Shown piece by piece: positions 24,242 to 32,586 of a DNA stretch of 32,586 nucleotides. The translations under genes were made by a program, and so were the position numbers. Source of the stretch: Muribaculaceae bacterium (GTDB taxonomy: Bacteria > Bacteroidota > Bacteroidia > Bacteroidales > Muribaculaceae); the NCBI GenBank assembly GCA_022510505.1, contig JAFLTL010000025.1, positions 1 to 32,586 of the forward strand. The letters run 5' to 3'. The notes under the pieces are model-generated. The model ran no database searches. It was not told the DNA's origin and was given only the letters and a program-made list of their open reading frames with translations. The number at the start of each line of letters is the position of its first letter. The stretch's first letter is position 1.

Positions 24242-25804
24242 ATGAAAAAATCAATATCATTAATTTCATTTGTCATTGTCTCGCTATTTTTCTGTTCCAA
24301 TGCAAAGACTGTAAAGGTAGAGATTACTCCACAGCCCTCGGAGGTTAGTCCGCTAATCTCGCCCGAAATATATGGTCAATTTGCTGAACATCTTGGTTCA
24401 TGTATATATGGCGGTATATGGGTTGGGGAATCTTCAGATATTCCGAATACCAAGGGTTATCGCAACGATGTTCTTGAGGCTCTGCGGGAGCTGCAAATAC
24501 CCGTGCTGCGTTGGCCAGGCGGATGTTTTGCCGATGAGTATCATTGGCGTGACGGCATTGGTCCGCGCGAGGACCGACCAACGATGGTAAACAGCAACTG
24601 GGGTGGTACGGTCGAAGATAATTCTTTCGGGACCCATGAGTTTTTCGATTTCTGTGAGATTCTGGGTATAGAACCTTATCTTAGTGCAAATGTTGGTTCG
24701 GGCACCGTTGAGGAGATGGCAAAATGGGTTGAATATATAACAGCTCCTGACGGACCAATGGCTAAAGAACGTGAAAAGAACGGACGAAAGGAACCATGGA
24801 AATTAAAGTACCTGGGTGTCGGTAATGAAAGTTGGGGTTGCGGAGGTTCATTTCTTCCGGAAGCTTATGCCGATGTATATCGTCGTTACCAGACCTATTG
24901 CAGGAATTTCGGAAATAATCGATTATATAAAATAGCATCAGGTGCGAGCGACTATGATTATAACTGGACCGATGTTTTGATGAAGAAGGCTAAGAACAAT
25001 ATGGACGGTTTGTCGTTGCATTACTATACAGTTTGGGACTGGGCCAATAAAGGAAAGGCAACGGAGTTTACCCCTGATGTTTACTATTATACCTTAGGCA
25101 AGGCCCTTGAGATAGACGATGTGATCGGTTCTCATGCCGACATAATGGACAAATATGACCCGGAGAAACGAGTTGGATTGCTCGTTGACGAATGGGGAAC
25201 CTGGTGGGACGTGGAACCGGGAACCAATCCCGGACATTTATATCAGCAAAACACTATGCGTGATGCGATGGTTGCCGCTCTGACACTTAATGTATTTCAC
25301 GGGTATGCCGATAGAGTTCGTATGGCCAACATTGCACAGCTTGCCAACGTTCTTCAGTCAATGGTTTTAACCAATGGCCCTGAAATGGTGGTGACGCCAA
25401 CTTATCATGTGTTCAGAATGTATACTCCCCACCAAAATGGAAAGTTAATACCTTTAAACTTCAATAGTCCTTATATTGAGGTTCCTTCGGAAAGGTCGGA
25501 TGTTATGAGGAAAGTACCTATGATAAGTGCGACAGCGAGTGAGAAAGACGGAAAGGTTACAGTCTCGCTTGTCAACACCTCATTGGATGATAAGGCCGAG
25601 ATTGACATTCCTTTGATGAATCTTGATGTAAACCGCATTTCATCTGCAGAAATTCTAACATCGCCCAATATCTCCGATTTTAATGATTTCGGTCATCCGG
25701 AGACTGTCAGGCCAAACGAGTTTAAGGGAGCAACCGTCAAAAAAGGAAACTTGGAAATCACGCTTCCTGCCGCTTCAATTGTGACTTTAACATTGACGAA
25801 ATGA
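24242..25804 (+). CDS. Secreted alpha-L-arabinofuranosidase, GH51
   Basis: The enzyme removes alpha-L-arabinofuranosyl groups from plant arabinan or arabinoxylan fragments. The 520-residue protein has a signal peptide (cleavage after SNA, residue 21). A GH51 catalytic barrel follows, with acid/base Glu196 in GNESWGCGG and nucleophile Glu317 in VDEWGTWWD. The conserved [19 protein letters not shown] and NEFGTHEFF-type segment (here [13 protein letters not shown]) are also present. The C-terminal beta-sandwich is complete ([20 protein letters not shown]). No SusC/SusD pair or other glycoside hydrolase is adjacent, so it is not in a visible polysaccharide-utilisation locus. It overlaps the next gene by 4 bases (ATGA). 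Confidence 0.95.
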   Translation: MKKSISLISFVIVSLFFCSNAKTVKVEITPQPSEVSPLISPEIYGQFAEHLGSCIYGGIWVGESSDIPNTKGYRNDVLEALRELQIPVLRWPGGCFADEYHWRDGIGPREDRPTMVNSNWGGTVEDNSFGTHEFFDFCEILGIEPYLSANVGSGTVEEMAKWVEYITAPDGPMAKEREKNGRKEPWKLKYLGVGNESWGCGGSFLPEAYADVYRRYQTYCRNFGNNRLYKIASGASDYDYNWTDVLMKKAKNNMDGLSLHYYTVWDWANKGKATEFTPDVYYYTLGKALEIDDVIGSHADIMDKYDPEKRVGLLVDEWGTWWDVEPGTNPGHLYQQNTMRDAMVAALTLNVFHGYADRVRMANIAQLANVLQSMVLTNGPEMVVTPTYHVFRMYTPHQNGKLIPLNFNSPYIEVPSERSDVMRKVPMISATASEKDGKVTVSLVNTSLDDKAEIDIPLMNLDVNRISSAEILTSPNISDFNDFGHPETVRPNEFKGATVKKGNLEITLPAASIVTLTLTK

Positions 25805-26070
25805 AACTTCTGGAGAGAGTCTTTGGCTTAGGTAAGAAATGTGAGGATCTTGACCGATTTGAGGTCTATCGTGTTTTCTCAAATGAAACCGATGCTTTCA
25901 TTTTAAAAGGCATGTTGGAGACAAACGGTATAAAATGTTTTATTGAAGGTGACACGTTGTCGAGTGTCTATCCGTCGGCTCTGACATTTTCCGGAACCAG
26001 ACTCCTTATCATGAAAAAAGACTTTTTGATGGCCGACCACCTGATAGAATCGCAGAGAGCGTTCGATTAA
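25801..26070 (+). CDS. DUF2007 domain protein
   Basis: The small 89-residue protein matches DUF2007 (putative signal-transducing protein family) by its [20 protein letters not shown] and [12 protein letters not shown] segments. The family resembles a ferredoxin-like fold, and members are sometimes suggested to act in signalling, without firm evidence. It has no signal peptide, so it is cytoplasmic although its upstream partner is a secreted glycosidase. The two genes overlap by ATGA, implying coupled translation. Its stop overlaps the stop of the convergent MltF-like gene by 4 bases. Confidence 0.85.
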   Translation: MKLLERVFGLGKKCEDLDRFEVYRVFSNETDAFILKGMLETNGIKCFIEGDTLSSVYPSALTFSGTRLLIMKKDFLMADHLIESQRAFD

Positions 26071-27440
26071 ATTTTTGCATCTCTTGCCTTCTCATACAGT
26101 TTCATTACATTGGAAACATAGGAAGTGGTATAGGTTCCTTTAAAATAGCCGAATTTGCAAATCTCGGAGTTATTATAGACTTCGGGATTTGCTTTTAATT
26201 TCAGTGCCTCGCTGACATTGCCGTCCCATTTGGCCGGATTATAGCCGTAGGCCTTGGCTATCGAGATTGCATCTTTTACATGGGCAATTCCCGAGTTATA
26301 GGCGGCAATAATAAATTTGAGACGTTCCTGCGGATCGGGGACATCGTTTTTTAGTGAGTTGTCAAGAGATTTTATGATTTTTGTTGCGGTTTCTATGTTG
26401 TCATTGTTAATGGTTATTTTATTTTCGTCCAGACCGAATGCTTTGGCTGTTCGAGGCATGATTTGCATGATTCCTCGCGCTCCGGCCCAGGATACGACAG
26501 TGGAGTCGAAATGGCTTTCGGTGAATCCCATAGAAGCCAGCAGTTTCCAGTCCCAATTTATAGATGCCGCGTGTTTTTTGAAGAGATCATCGAAGTTTGA
26601 TATATACCCCTTGGCGAAATTTCTTGTAAAACTTGAAGTGGCGTAAGGGTCACGTTTGGAAATTTCGAAATAACGTTTCAACAGGAGTCGGTTCAAACCT
26701 TTCGGTTCATATTCCTCATACCAGGTGTTTATCGAATCGGCCAGCCATTGGTTCCTAATCGCCACACCCCATGACGAGCGCTGAGGAAAGGAAAGCTCTG
26801 TTGAGAAATCTAATGTGGGATAATAAGATCGATTCAATCTTGCGACATCGCTGTCGACTACCGTATAGTCGATCTCTCCACTCTTTACTCTGTCAAGCAA
26901 ATCTTCCGTGATGATGGTATCGCTCTCAATTTCATGAATATTTATTCCTCCTCCAAGTTCTTCGTCAAGATTTTCCAGTCGGAATAAATATTTGGAATTT
27001 TTCTCGACAAATATATCCTTTCCAATTAGTTCGGTAACATCTTTAATTACATTTGGTCCCTTCTTTTGAACAAGAAGTTGTGTTGAAAGATGTTCATATC
27101 CGCATGGAATTACCTTCTCACGATATTCCCCTGTTACGGGCACGTCATAGGCGATTATGTCGATATACCCCGAGTCGAGCAATTCTATCAAGGATGGTAA
27201 TGAGGAAGCAACTGAAAATTCGACCTCCATATTCTTGTCCTTGCCCAGCTGTTGAATTAGCGAATAGTCATAACCCATGACTTCATCGCGAAACTGGAAA
27301 TAAGATGTGGGACTATACAATGTCCCCACCCTCAACGTGTCGGGCAACACGTTAAGAGTCAAATGGTCATGAGGATAATTGGACTTTCCCGAAACACACC
27401 CGGTCAAGATAATTAAAATAGGTAGACCGAGTTTCTTCAT
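26067..27440 (-). CDS. MltF-like lipoprotein lytic transglycosylase with a solute-binding domain
   Basis: The 457-residue protein has a lipoprotein signal peptide ending in the lipobox LTGC (Cys15). A type-3 solute-binding domain (about 36-260; LRVGTLYSPTSYFQF, MGYDYSLIQQLG) is followed by a soluble lytic transglycosylase domain (about 290-457). The catalytic Glu308 is in MGFTESHFDSTVVS, and the GARGIMQIMPRTAKAFGL and AAYNSGIAHVKDA motifs are intact. This is the MltF architecture: it cleaves peptidoglycan between MurNAc and GlcNAc, and the binding domain regulates activity in E. coli MltF. It is last in the DUF4301-purM-mltF operon, starting 2 bases after purM. Confidence 0.93.
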   Translation of the reverse strand: MKKLGLPILIILTGCVSGKSNYPHDHLTLNVLPDTLRVGTLYSPTSYFQFRDEVMGYDYSLIQQLGKDKNMEVEFSVASSLPSLIELLDSGYIDIIAYDVPVTGEYREKVIPCGYEHLSTQLLVQKKGPNVIKDVTELIGKDIFVEKNSKYLFRLENLDEELGGGINIHEIESDTIITEDLLDRVKSGEIDYTVVDSDVARLNRSYYPTLDFSTELSFPQRSSWGVAIRNQWLADSINTWYEEYEPKGLNRLLLKRYFEISKRDPYATSSFTRNFAKGYISNFDDLFKKHAASINWDWKLLASMGFTESHFDSTVVSWAGARGIMQIMPRTAKAFGLDENKITINNDNIETATKIIKSLDNSLKNDVPDPQERLKFIIAAYNSGIAHVKDAISIAKAYGYNPAKWDGNVSEALKLKANPEVYNNSEICKFGYFKGTYTTSYVSNVMKLYEKARDAKI

Positions 27441-27442
27441 GG

Positions 27443-28615
27443 TTAATATGTAAAGCGTCCCTTATCGGATTCGATAGTTACTTGTTTCCCCTTGCCGTTA
27501 TTATTCTCGACATAACCGATGATTTGGGCCGGTATGCCAAAGCTCTCAGAAATAGAGATGATTCTGTCGGCGAATTGTGGCTCAACATACAGTTCCATCC
27601 TATGGCCCATATTAAAGACTTTATACATCTCCTCCCAGGATGTTCCGCTTTCCTTATGAATCAGTTCGAATAGTGGAGGAACCGGGAAGAGATTGTTCTT
27701 TACAACATGAAGGTCATCGATGAAATGGAGGATTTTCGTTTGTGCTCCACCTGAACAGTGGATCATGCCGTCTATGTGACCGCGCATTTCATCAAGAATT
27801 TTCTTTATCACAGGTGCATAGGTTCTTGTCGGAGACAATACGAGTTTTCCGACATTCAGGGGACATCCTTCAATTACGTCCAACAGTTTCTTTGTGCCCG
27901 AGTAAACAAGATCTTCAGGAACTGCAACATCGAAGCTTTCGGGATATTTTTTTGCTATTTCTTTTGAGAAAACGTCATGACGAGCCGATGTCAAACCGTT
28001 GCTACCCATACCGCCGTTGTATTCTTTCTCATAAGATGCTTGTCCCGATGAAGCCAGCCCTACAATTACGTCCCCTGCCTTTATTCGGCCGTTGTCGATA
28101 ACGTCGACTCTTTTCATTCGGCATGTGACGGTGCTGTCGACAATGATAGTTCTGACCAGATCTCCAACGTCGGCAGTCTCACCACCTGTCAGATGAATAT
28201 TAAGTCCTTGACTTCTCAGTTCCTCGATGATTTCTTCAGTACCATTGATTACAGCTTTTATAACGTCGCCCGGAATGAGCATTTTGTTTCTTCCTATCGT
28301 TGAGGAAACCAGAATGTTGTCGGTTGCACCCACACAAAGTAGGTCATCAATGTTCATTATCAGAGCATCCTGTGCAATGCCTTTCCATACGCTGAGATCG
28401 CCGGTCTCACGCCAATATACATAGGCGAGCGACGATTTAGTCCCGGCGCCGTCGGCGTGCATTATGTTGCACCATTTTTCATCTCCACCGAGGATGTCGG
28501 GAATGATTTTGCAGAAAGCTTTGGGGTAAAGCCCTTTATCCAGATTTTTTATTGCGTTGTGGACATCTTCTTTTGACGCTGAGACTCCACGTTGGTTGTA
28601 TCGTTGTGTATTCAT
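27443..28615 (-). CDS. purM: Phosphoribosylformylglycinamidine cyclo-ligase (Bacteroidota-type, long)
   Basis: PurM (AIR synthetase) closes the imidazole ring in purine synthesis using ATP. The 390-residue protein is about 45 longer than the E. coli enzyme and diverges from it, but the key segments are there. MHADGAGTKSSLAY corresponds to the GTDGVGTK loop. IAQDALIMNIDDLLCVGA carries the Asn-Asp metal-binding residues, and LTGGETADVGDLV corresponds to GGETAEMPG. VGLASSGQASYEKEYNGG and GAQTKILHFI lie in the C-terminal half. I recall this form from other Bacteroidota. It lies between DUF4301 (5 bases upstream) and the MltF-like gene (2 bases downstream). No PurR or purine riboswitch is seen. 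Confidence 0.88.
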   Translation of the reverse strand: MNTQRYNQRGVSASKEDVHNAIKNLDKGLYPKAFCKIIPDILGGDEKWCNIMHADGAGTKSSLAYVYWRETGDLSVWKGIAQDALIMNIDDLLCVGATDNILVSSTIGRNKMLIPGDVIKAVINGTEEIIEELRSQGLNIHLTGGETADVGDLVRTIIVDSTVTCRMKRVDVIDNGRIKAGDVIVGLASSGQASYEKEYNGGMGSNGLTSARHDVFSKEIAKKYPESFDVAVPEDLVYSGTKKLLDVIEGCPLNVGKLVLSPTRTYAPVIKKILDEMRGHIDGMIHCSGGAQTKILHFIDDLHVVKNNLFPVPPLFELIHKESGTSWEEMYKVFNMGHRMELYVEPQFADRIISISESFGIPAQIIGYVENNNGKGKQVTIESDKGRFTY

Positions 28616-28620
28616 TGTAG

Positions 28621-30141
28621 TTATCCCTGATGGGCGGGACGAAGAAGGTCGTTCACAGTCTTTACGGGGTTAAAAGTTTCCGAGGGTACTTCGACGAAGA
28701 TTGTGTTCCAGTCGCTCATCGCACCGTTCCATAATCCCGGAAGTTCCAACGCTTTGAGCGATTTTCCATGTAAGGACTTCGAGGAGATGAAGCCGGTATC
28801 GGCATCTACATAATCGGGAAGATTGTAGGACTTTCCGGCAGGATCTTTCAGATAGCACACAAGGTCAACCGGATTGAAATGGGTTGCTGTTTTCATCATC
28901 TCCTTATATTCCTCGTTGTTTGGATCTATCTGTGTGCTTTCAAGGATTTGGGGTGATGCTGAACCGTCTTTATTATAGGCAATGAAGGGACCCCCTCCCG
29001 GTTCTCCTTCATTTCTCACCATTCCACAAACACGAAGCGGTCGGTTTAGTTTCTTCTTGAGAAAACTTATCAGTTCCTCTCTTGATTCCGGTTCTTGGAA
29101 TTTTATAAAGAGGTCGCCATGAAGGAAGGATACAATTTCCCGGATTTTAGTGTCGTCAACGTTAGGCGATTCAAGTGCTTCTAGAAAATCGATTATATGG
29201 TCGTGGGTCTCCACAAGAATGCCACCCAGGATTTTCTTGTACTTCAGGGTGACTTCTCTCAATGAATCGGGCACGACGTTGTCAATGTTCTTTATAAAGA
29301 CAACCTCGGCGTCAACGTCATTCAGGTTGCTGATTAGTGCGCCATGTCCTCCCGGTCGAAAAACAAGCGAACCGTTTTCGCGGAAAGGTGTGCCGTCTTC
29401 ATTTGCGGCAATAGTATCGGTCGAAGGTTTCTGCTCCGAGAGACTGATGTCGAACTTGACTCCTGTCTTTTTCTCAATTGCGGGAACTGTTTCGGCCAGT
29501 TTCTTTTCGAAAAGTTTTCTATGGTTTGATGACACAGTGAAATGAAGGTGAACCGTTCCGTCGGACGATTTTGCACTTTGTGCACCTTCCATCAGTTGTT
29601 CTTCAACCGGAGTTCGAGGCGAATCCTCTTCATAAGCGTGGAATAGTAACAGTCCTTTTGGAAGATTGCCGTAGTTTAGACCATTCTCTTTAACGATTGC
29701 CGAAATCACATCCTTTTGTCTCTTTTCCTGAATTAGTTCTTCGACACTTTTGCTGTAGATTTCCTTGCATTTATCGTTAAGGATGTTGTAGAAGGGAAGT
29801 TTTTTGACATCCTTTATGATTTGTGATACATCACTACCGGGCATCGGTTCGTTTTCTTCTCCGTCGACAAATGAGAAGAGCGATTTAAACATACGGGATG
29901 CTGCTCCTGAGGCCGGAACAAATTTCATTACTTTGCCACCGTCGGCAAGGTATTCCTCCCATCTCTTAAGTGCGGTTGTTTCTTCATCGGGAGAAAGATG
30001 GAAGATTCCGGCACCTATTTTTGCCGAGTTATAGAGTTTTAGATACGGAAATCCGTTTTTGAGCCGGTCGAGTTGTTCGTTGACAGTTTCGATATTCGAT
30101 CCCCGTTGTTCTATCGTTTGTATATCCTGTTTATCCATCAT
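28621..30141 (-). CDS. DUF4301 family protein with nucleotidyltransferase-like motifs
   Basis: The 506-residue protein matches DUF4301, known mostly from Bacteroidota and without an assigned function. It is cytoplasmic (no signal peptide or membrane helix). Several segments recall UDP-sugar pyrophosphorylases of the GT-A/UDPGP type. PASGAASRM (76-84) resembles the nucleotide-binding LxxGxGTRM loop. KGLLLFHAY...RTPVEEQLMEG (163-186) resembles the PKALIPFH...RTPxEEHL region. RPGGHGAL (262-269) and FIKNIDNVV (282-290) resemble the PxGHG and NxDN motifs. This is inference from motifs, not a demonstrated activity. It heads an operon with purM and an MltF-like gene. Confidence 0.85.
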   Translation of the reverse strand: MMDKQDIQTIEQRGSNIETVNEQLDRLKNGFPYLKLYNSAKIGAGIFHLSPDEETTALKRWEEYLADGGKVMKFVPASGAASRMFKSLFSFVDGEENEPMPGSDVSQIIKDVKKLPFYNILNDKCKEIYSKSVEELIQEKRQKDVISAIVKENGLNYGNLPKGLLLFHAYEEDSPRTPVEEQLMEGAQSAKSSDGTVHLHFTVSSNHRKLFEKKLAETVPAIEKKTGVKFDISLSEQKPSTDTIAANEDGTPFRENGSLVFRPGGHGALISNLNDVDAEVVFIKNIDNVVPDSLREVTLKYKKILGGILVETHDHIIDFLEALESPNVDDTKIREIVSFLHGDLFIKFQEPESREELISFLKKKLNRPLRVCGMVRNEGEPGGGPFIAYNKDGSASPQILESTQIDPNNEEYKEMMKTATHFNPVDLVCYLKDPAGKSYNLPDYVDADTGFISSKSLHGKSLKALELPGLWNGAMSDWNTIFVEVPSETFNPVKTVNDLLRPAHQG

Positions 30142-30176
30142 GGCGTGTAGTCATTACGTGGCTAAAAGCTTATTAT

Positions 30177-30196
30177 CAAATATAGTGCCAAATATA
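30177..30196 (-). promoter_or_regulatory. Tandem -7 boxes for the DUF4301 operon
   Basis: Two identical minus-strand TATATTTG boxes at 30196-30189 and 30184-30177 lie 12 bases apart, about 36-48 bases upstream of the ATG at 30141. Neither has a TTG at -33. Confidence 0.4.
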
Positions 30197-30259
30197 ATAA
30201 AATGTTTCCATCATTCTAAGTTTTTGATTGAATATGTTAAAAAATTGAGTTGTTTTTCT

Positions 30260-30267
30260 TATCTTTG
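30260..30267 (+). promoter_or_regulatory. -7 box of the GT5-like gene
   Basis: TATCTTTG ends 20 bases before the preferred ATG at 30288. No TTG is seen at the -33 spacing. Confidence 0.5.
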
Positions 30268-30287
30268 CAAATCGAAAACCTTTGACT

Positions 30288-31100
30288 ATGAAGAAAGGAA
30301 AAATATTATATATTTCGCAAGAAATCTCTCCCTATCTTCCAGCAAGTACAATTTCTGACCTTGGTAGAGCTATACCCCAGGCAATGCATGAAAGGGGATA
30401 TGAAGTAAGGACGTTTATGCCCCGCTACGGCATAATAAATGAACGCCGTAACCAGCTCCATGAGGTTATAAGGCTGTCAGGGATGAATATAGTCATCGAT
30501 GACACTGATCATCCTCTTATCATAAAGGTCGCTTCTCTTCAACCCTCACGCATGCAGGTTTACTTTATTGACAGTGAGGACTATTTTCATCGTTCCACCA
30601 AAGGAAAGGAAACCGAGACATCGCCGGAGGATAACGACGAGCGTGCAATCTTTTTCACGCGTGGAGTTTTGGAGACCGTCAAGCGTTTGAGATGGGAACC
30701 TGCAATCATTCAGTGCTCAGGTTGGATAACCTCGCTGGCTTCGATTTATATTCGCCGGCATTTCTCTGATGATCCTTCCTATCGGAACTCAAAGTTGGTG
30801 TTTGCCCTTTTGAACGACCGTTTTGACAATACACTTGACCCACGCTTTGTCGAGAAGCTTAAAGCCGAAGGTTTTGATGATTCTGAGCTCGCGGTTCTCG
30901 GTTCGCAGCCGGTCGGATATGACGAACTGATGAAGCTGGCCATTCAAACGGCCGATGCGATAGTTCAGATTGACGAATCGGTTGATGAGTCGCTTATAGC
31001 TCTTGCCAAAGAGTCGGGAAAGCCTTTCCTTCCTTTCCGGGGTTCCGATGATATAATAGAGGCAAGTCATGAATTCTATCAATCTCTTTTAGATGATTGA
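30288..31100 (+). CDS. Glycogen/starch synthase N-terminal-domain-like protein (GT5, probably non-catalytic)
   Basis: The 270-residue protein corresponds to the N-terminal half of glycogen synthase (GT5), which in active enzymes binds the glucan acceptor. The opening ILYISQEISPY and the following RAIPQAMHERGYEVRTFMPRYG align well with GT5. The ADP-glucose motif KTGGL reads PASTI (18-22), and the conserved HxHDW-type segment reads IQCSGW (141-146). The C-terminal half of the GT-B fold is missing. I recall related short proteins in other Bacteroidota, so this is not a fresh truncation. An in-frame TTG at 30282 exists, but ATG at 30288 is preferred. The next gene starts 17 bases later. Confidence 0.88.
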   Translation: MKKGKILYISQEISPYLPASTISDLGRAIPQAMHERGYEVRTFMPRYGIINERRNQLHEVIRLSGMNIVIDDTDHPLIIKVASLQPSRMQVYFIDSEDYFHRSTKGKETETSPEDNDERAIFFTRGVLETVKRLRWEPAIIQCSGWITSLASIYIRRHFSDDPSYRNSKLVFALLNDRFDNTLDPRFVEKLKAEGFDDSELAVLGSQPVGYDELMKLAIQTADAIVQIDESVDESLIALAKESGKPFLPFRGSDDIIEASHEFYQSLLDD

Positions 31101-31117
31101 TACAACAAAAAAGATGT

Positions 31118-32494
31118 ATGAAGTTTTTTAGATTTGTGTTACCGCTTTTCGCGGGTGCCATTATGGGTGCTTGCGGCAACACTTCTAATATCGGCGGTTC
31201 CATTTTGACCGATGAAATAGTAGTCGTGATGGACTCGTCTTTTGTGGCATCGGGTTTTTCTGTTCCCGAGAGCCGGGTTCAATCGAGGACAACGGTTCAG
31301 CTTCTCGGAATAGTGGAGGCTAAAGAATACGGAAATTTTTCGAGTGAGTTTGTCACTCAGTTTATGCCTGCCGGAGAGATCGACACGGTTGGTGTTCCAT
31401 TGGAAAACATTGATTCTCTCCAACTGATATTTATTGTTCCTAACGGTGCTATTGTTGGTGATTCAATTGTTCCGATGGGCTTGAATGTCTATCCTTTGGA
31501 TAAACAGTTGCCATCACCGATCTACAGTGATTTCGACGCAACGGGCTACTATAATCCAAACGATCTTTATGCTTCTCGAATCTATGCTTGCAATGCATTG
31601 AACGAGAGTGATTCGGTCGCTTCTTTAGACTATAGATACCTGTTTGTAAAGATGCCCAATGAACTGGCGAAGAAACTTTATGGCGCTTATCTGGAGAATC
31701 CTTCGGTTTATTTATCACCAAGTGAATTCACAAAAGTTTTCCCAGGCATATATGTTTCTAACTCCTATGGATCGGGAAGAGTGATGAAGATTGGAACTTC
31801 CATCATGCGTTTACATTTTCGTCGCAACGGGGTGTCGGCTTCAACAGGCAACGACACGATATATAATGAGTTTGGAAATTTCTATGCGGTTACTCCTGAG
31901 ATTATCACTAACAATAACATAAAATATCAAATGTCGGAAAATCTCGAGGCATTGATAGGTGAGGGCAGGAATATAATATCCGCTCCTACCGGAAGCGAGG
32001 TTGAATTGATCTTTCCGGCTCAGGAAATTATCGATACCTATCGTGAAGGTTCGGGAACTCTTTCGGTTGTTAACACGCTTTCGATGTCGATTCCGGCAAA
32101 AGAGATATCCAACGAATATAATATTAATCCTCCCGAAAATCTTCTTTTAATTCTGAAAAGCAAAAAAGAGGAATTTTTCCTTCAGAACAACCTCAATGAC
32201 AACGAGACCTCATTTTATGCGACTTATGACTCGAAAAATAAGAGATATGATTTCTCTTCAATGCGAGATTACCTTTTAATGCTTCTTGAAAAGGAAACCT
32301 TAACGCCCGAGGACTACACTTTCGTTCTGACACCGATAACTCTTAATTATGAGACTAATAACTCGAGTTATTACTACCAGTCCACATACGTTGAGAGTAT
32401 CCAACCCTATGTTGAACAACCGGCGATGGTGGAATTAGATGTAAAAAAATCAAAAATTATTTTGACATTTACCCGACAATCCACAAAAAATTAA
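31118..32494 (+). CDS. DUF4270 family lipoprotein
   Basis: The 458-residue protein begins with a lipoprotein-type signal peptide (MKFFRFVLPLFAGAIMGACG, acceptor Cys19). The rest resembles DUF4270, a family of surface or periplasmic lipoproteins of Bacteroidota with unknown function. Visible repeats of the family are the opening GGSILTDEIVVVMDSSF, the EYGNFSSEFVTQF strand and the repeated beta-rich segments. The frame extends to a TTG at 31097 that overlaps the upstream stop, but the ATG at 31118 places the signal peptide correctly. The pair GT5-like/DUF4270 recurs in related genomes as far as I recall, suggesting a shared role that has not been named. Confidence 0.88.
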   Translation: MKFFRFVLPLFAGAIMGACGNTSNIGGSILTDEIVVVMDSSFVASGFSVPESRVQSRTTVQLLGIVEAKEYGNFSSEFVTQFMPAGEIDTVGVPLENIDSLQLIFIVPNGAIVGDSIVPMGLNVYPLDKQLPSPIYSDFDATGYYNPNDLYASRIYACNALNESDSVASLDYRYLFVKMPNELAKKLYGAYLENPSVYLSPSEFTKVFPGIYVSNSYGSGRVMKIGTSIMRLHFRRNGVSASTGNDTIYNEFGNFYAVTPEIITNNNIKYQMSENLEALIGEGRNIISAPTGSEVELIFPAQEIIDTYREGSGTLSVVNTLSMSIPAKEISNEYNINPPENLLLILKSKKEEFFLQNNLNDNETSFYATYDSKNKRYDFSSMRDYLLMLLEKETLTPEDYTFVLTPITLNYETNNSSYYYQSTYVESIQPYVEQPAMVELDVKKSKIILTFTRQSTKN

Positions 32495-32502
32495 TATCTT
32501 TG
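32495..32502 (+). promoter_or_regulatory. -7 box of tRNA-Thr
   Basis: TATCTTTG begins at the base after the DUF4270 stop codon and ends 29 bases before the tRNA 5' end. The sequence upstream (coding) has no TTG at -33. Confidence 0.55.
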
Positions 32503-32531
32503 CACCCGAAAACCCAAAGGGGGCACGCCAC

Positions 32532-32586
32532 GCCGCAATAGCTCAGTCGGTAGAGCATTTCATTCGTAACGAAAAGGTCGTGGGTT
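32532..32586 (+). tRNA. tRNA-Thr (anticodon CGU), 3' end cut by the window
   Basis: The first 55 bases fit a tRNA: acceptor GCCGCAA, D stem GCTC/GAGC, anticodon stem TTTCA/CGAAA with loop TTCGTAA, and the start of the T arm. The anticodon is CGT, reading ACG (threonine). The last pair of the anticodon stem is an A-C mismatch. The 3' half is outside the window, so acceptor pairing cannot be checked. Confidence 0.8.

Noticed and set aside
30288-31100. GT5-like gene as a frameshifted or broken glgA
   Set aside because: No remaining C-terminal GT5 sequence lies downstream in any frame, and the gene runs into an intact neighbour. It looks like a complete short protein.
1-32586. CRISPR array, prophage, insertion sequence or defence island
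   Set aside because: No spaced direct repeats, transposase, integrase, phage structural gene or restriction-modification gene was found.

Overview
The window looks like chromosomal DNA from a member of the Bacteroidota, most likely order Bacteroidales. Three things point there. Several genes belong to families I know mainly from that phylum: DUF4270, DUF4301, DUF3127, a long divergent PurM, a LysM/type-I-binding-protein fusion and a short glycogen-synthase-like protein. The Na+-translocating NQR complex is present. Many genes are preceded by the Bacteroidota promoter element TAnnTTTG, in four cases with an upstream TTG 19-20 bp away. The family (Muribaculaceae would fit) cannot be fixed from this alone. 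I see no prophage, insertion sequence, CRISPR array or obvious transferred island. Almost all of the window is densely packed core genome.

Layout. 1-4035 (+): end of nqrE, nqrF, a yigZ-type gene and the replicative helicase dnaB. 4092-8669 (-): tgt, an LptF/LptG permease, ugd and a YpfJ-type zinc peptidase. 8754-13683 (+): a DUF3127 protein that ends in a terminator, then a tight run rsgA, nucleoside phosphorylase, membrane Fe-S protein, thyA, pdxB. 13672-14049 (-): folB. 14117-16629 (+): LysM/binding-protein fusion and an outer-membrane barrel. 16633-20384 (-): ribD, a Cu/Zn efflux permease and lysS, preceded by tRNA-Glu(CUC). 20597-23380 (-): a large hybrid sensor kinase. 23381-23725: a gene-free stretch that holds a candidate small RNA and the HU terminator. 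23726-23998 (-): HU. 24242-26070 (+): GH51 arabinofuranosidase and a DUF2007 protein. 26067-30141 (-): DUF4301, purM and an MltF-like lipoprotein. 30288-32494 (+): a degenerate GT5 protein and a DUF4270 lipoprotein. A tRNA-Thr(CGU) gene runs off the right edge.

How the genes fit together. Most are housekeeping: sodium-coupled respiration, replication, thymidylate, purine, B6, riboflavin and folate synthesis, tRNA charging and modification, ribosome assembly and envelope export. The catabolic or sensory part is small: the orphan hybrid kinase and the secreted arabinofuranosidase.

No clearly new defence or mobile system was found. The best leads are a candidate small RNA with its own promoter and terminator at 23467-23637; SSB-like acidic tails on both DnaB and the DUF3127 protein; a Tgt whose three zinc cysteines are replaced; a GT5-like protein without its ADP-glucose motif; and nucleotidyltransferase-like motifs in the DUF4301 protein.
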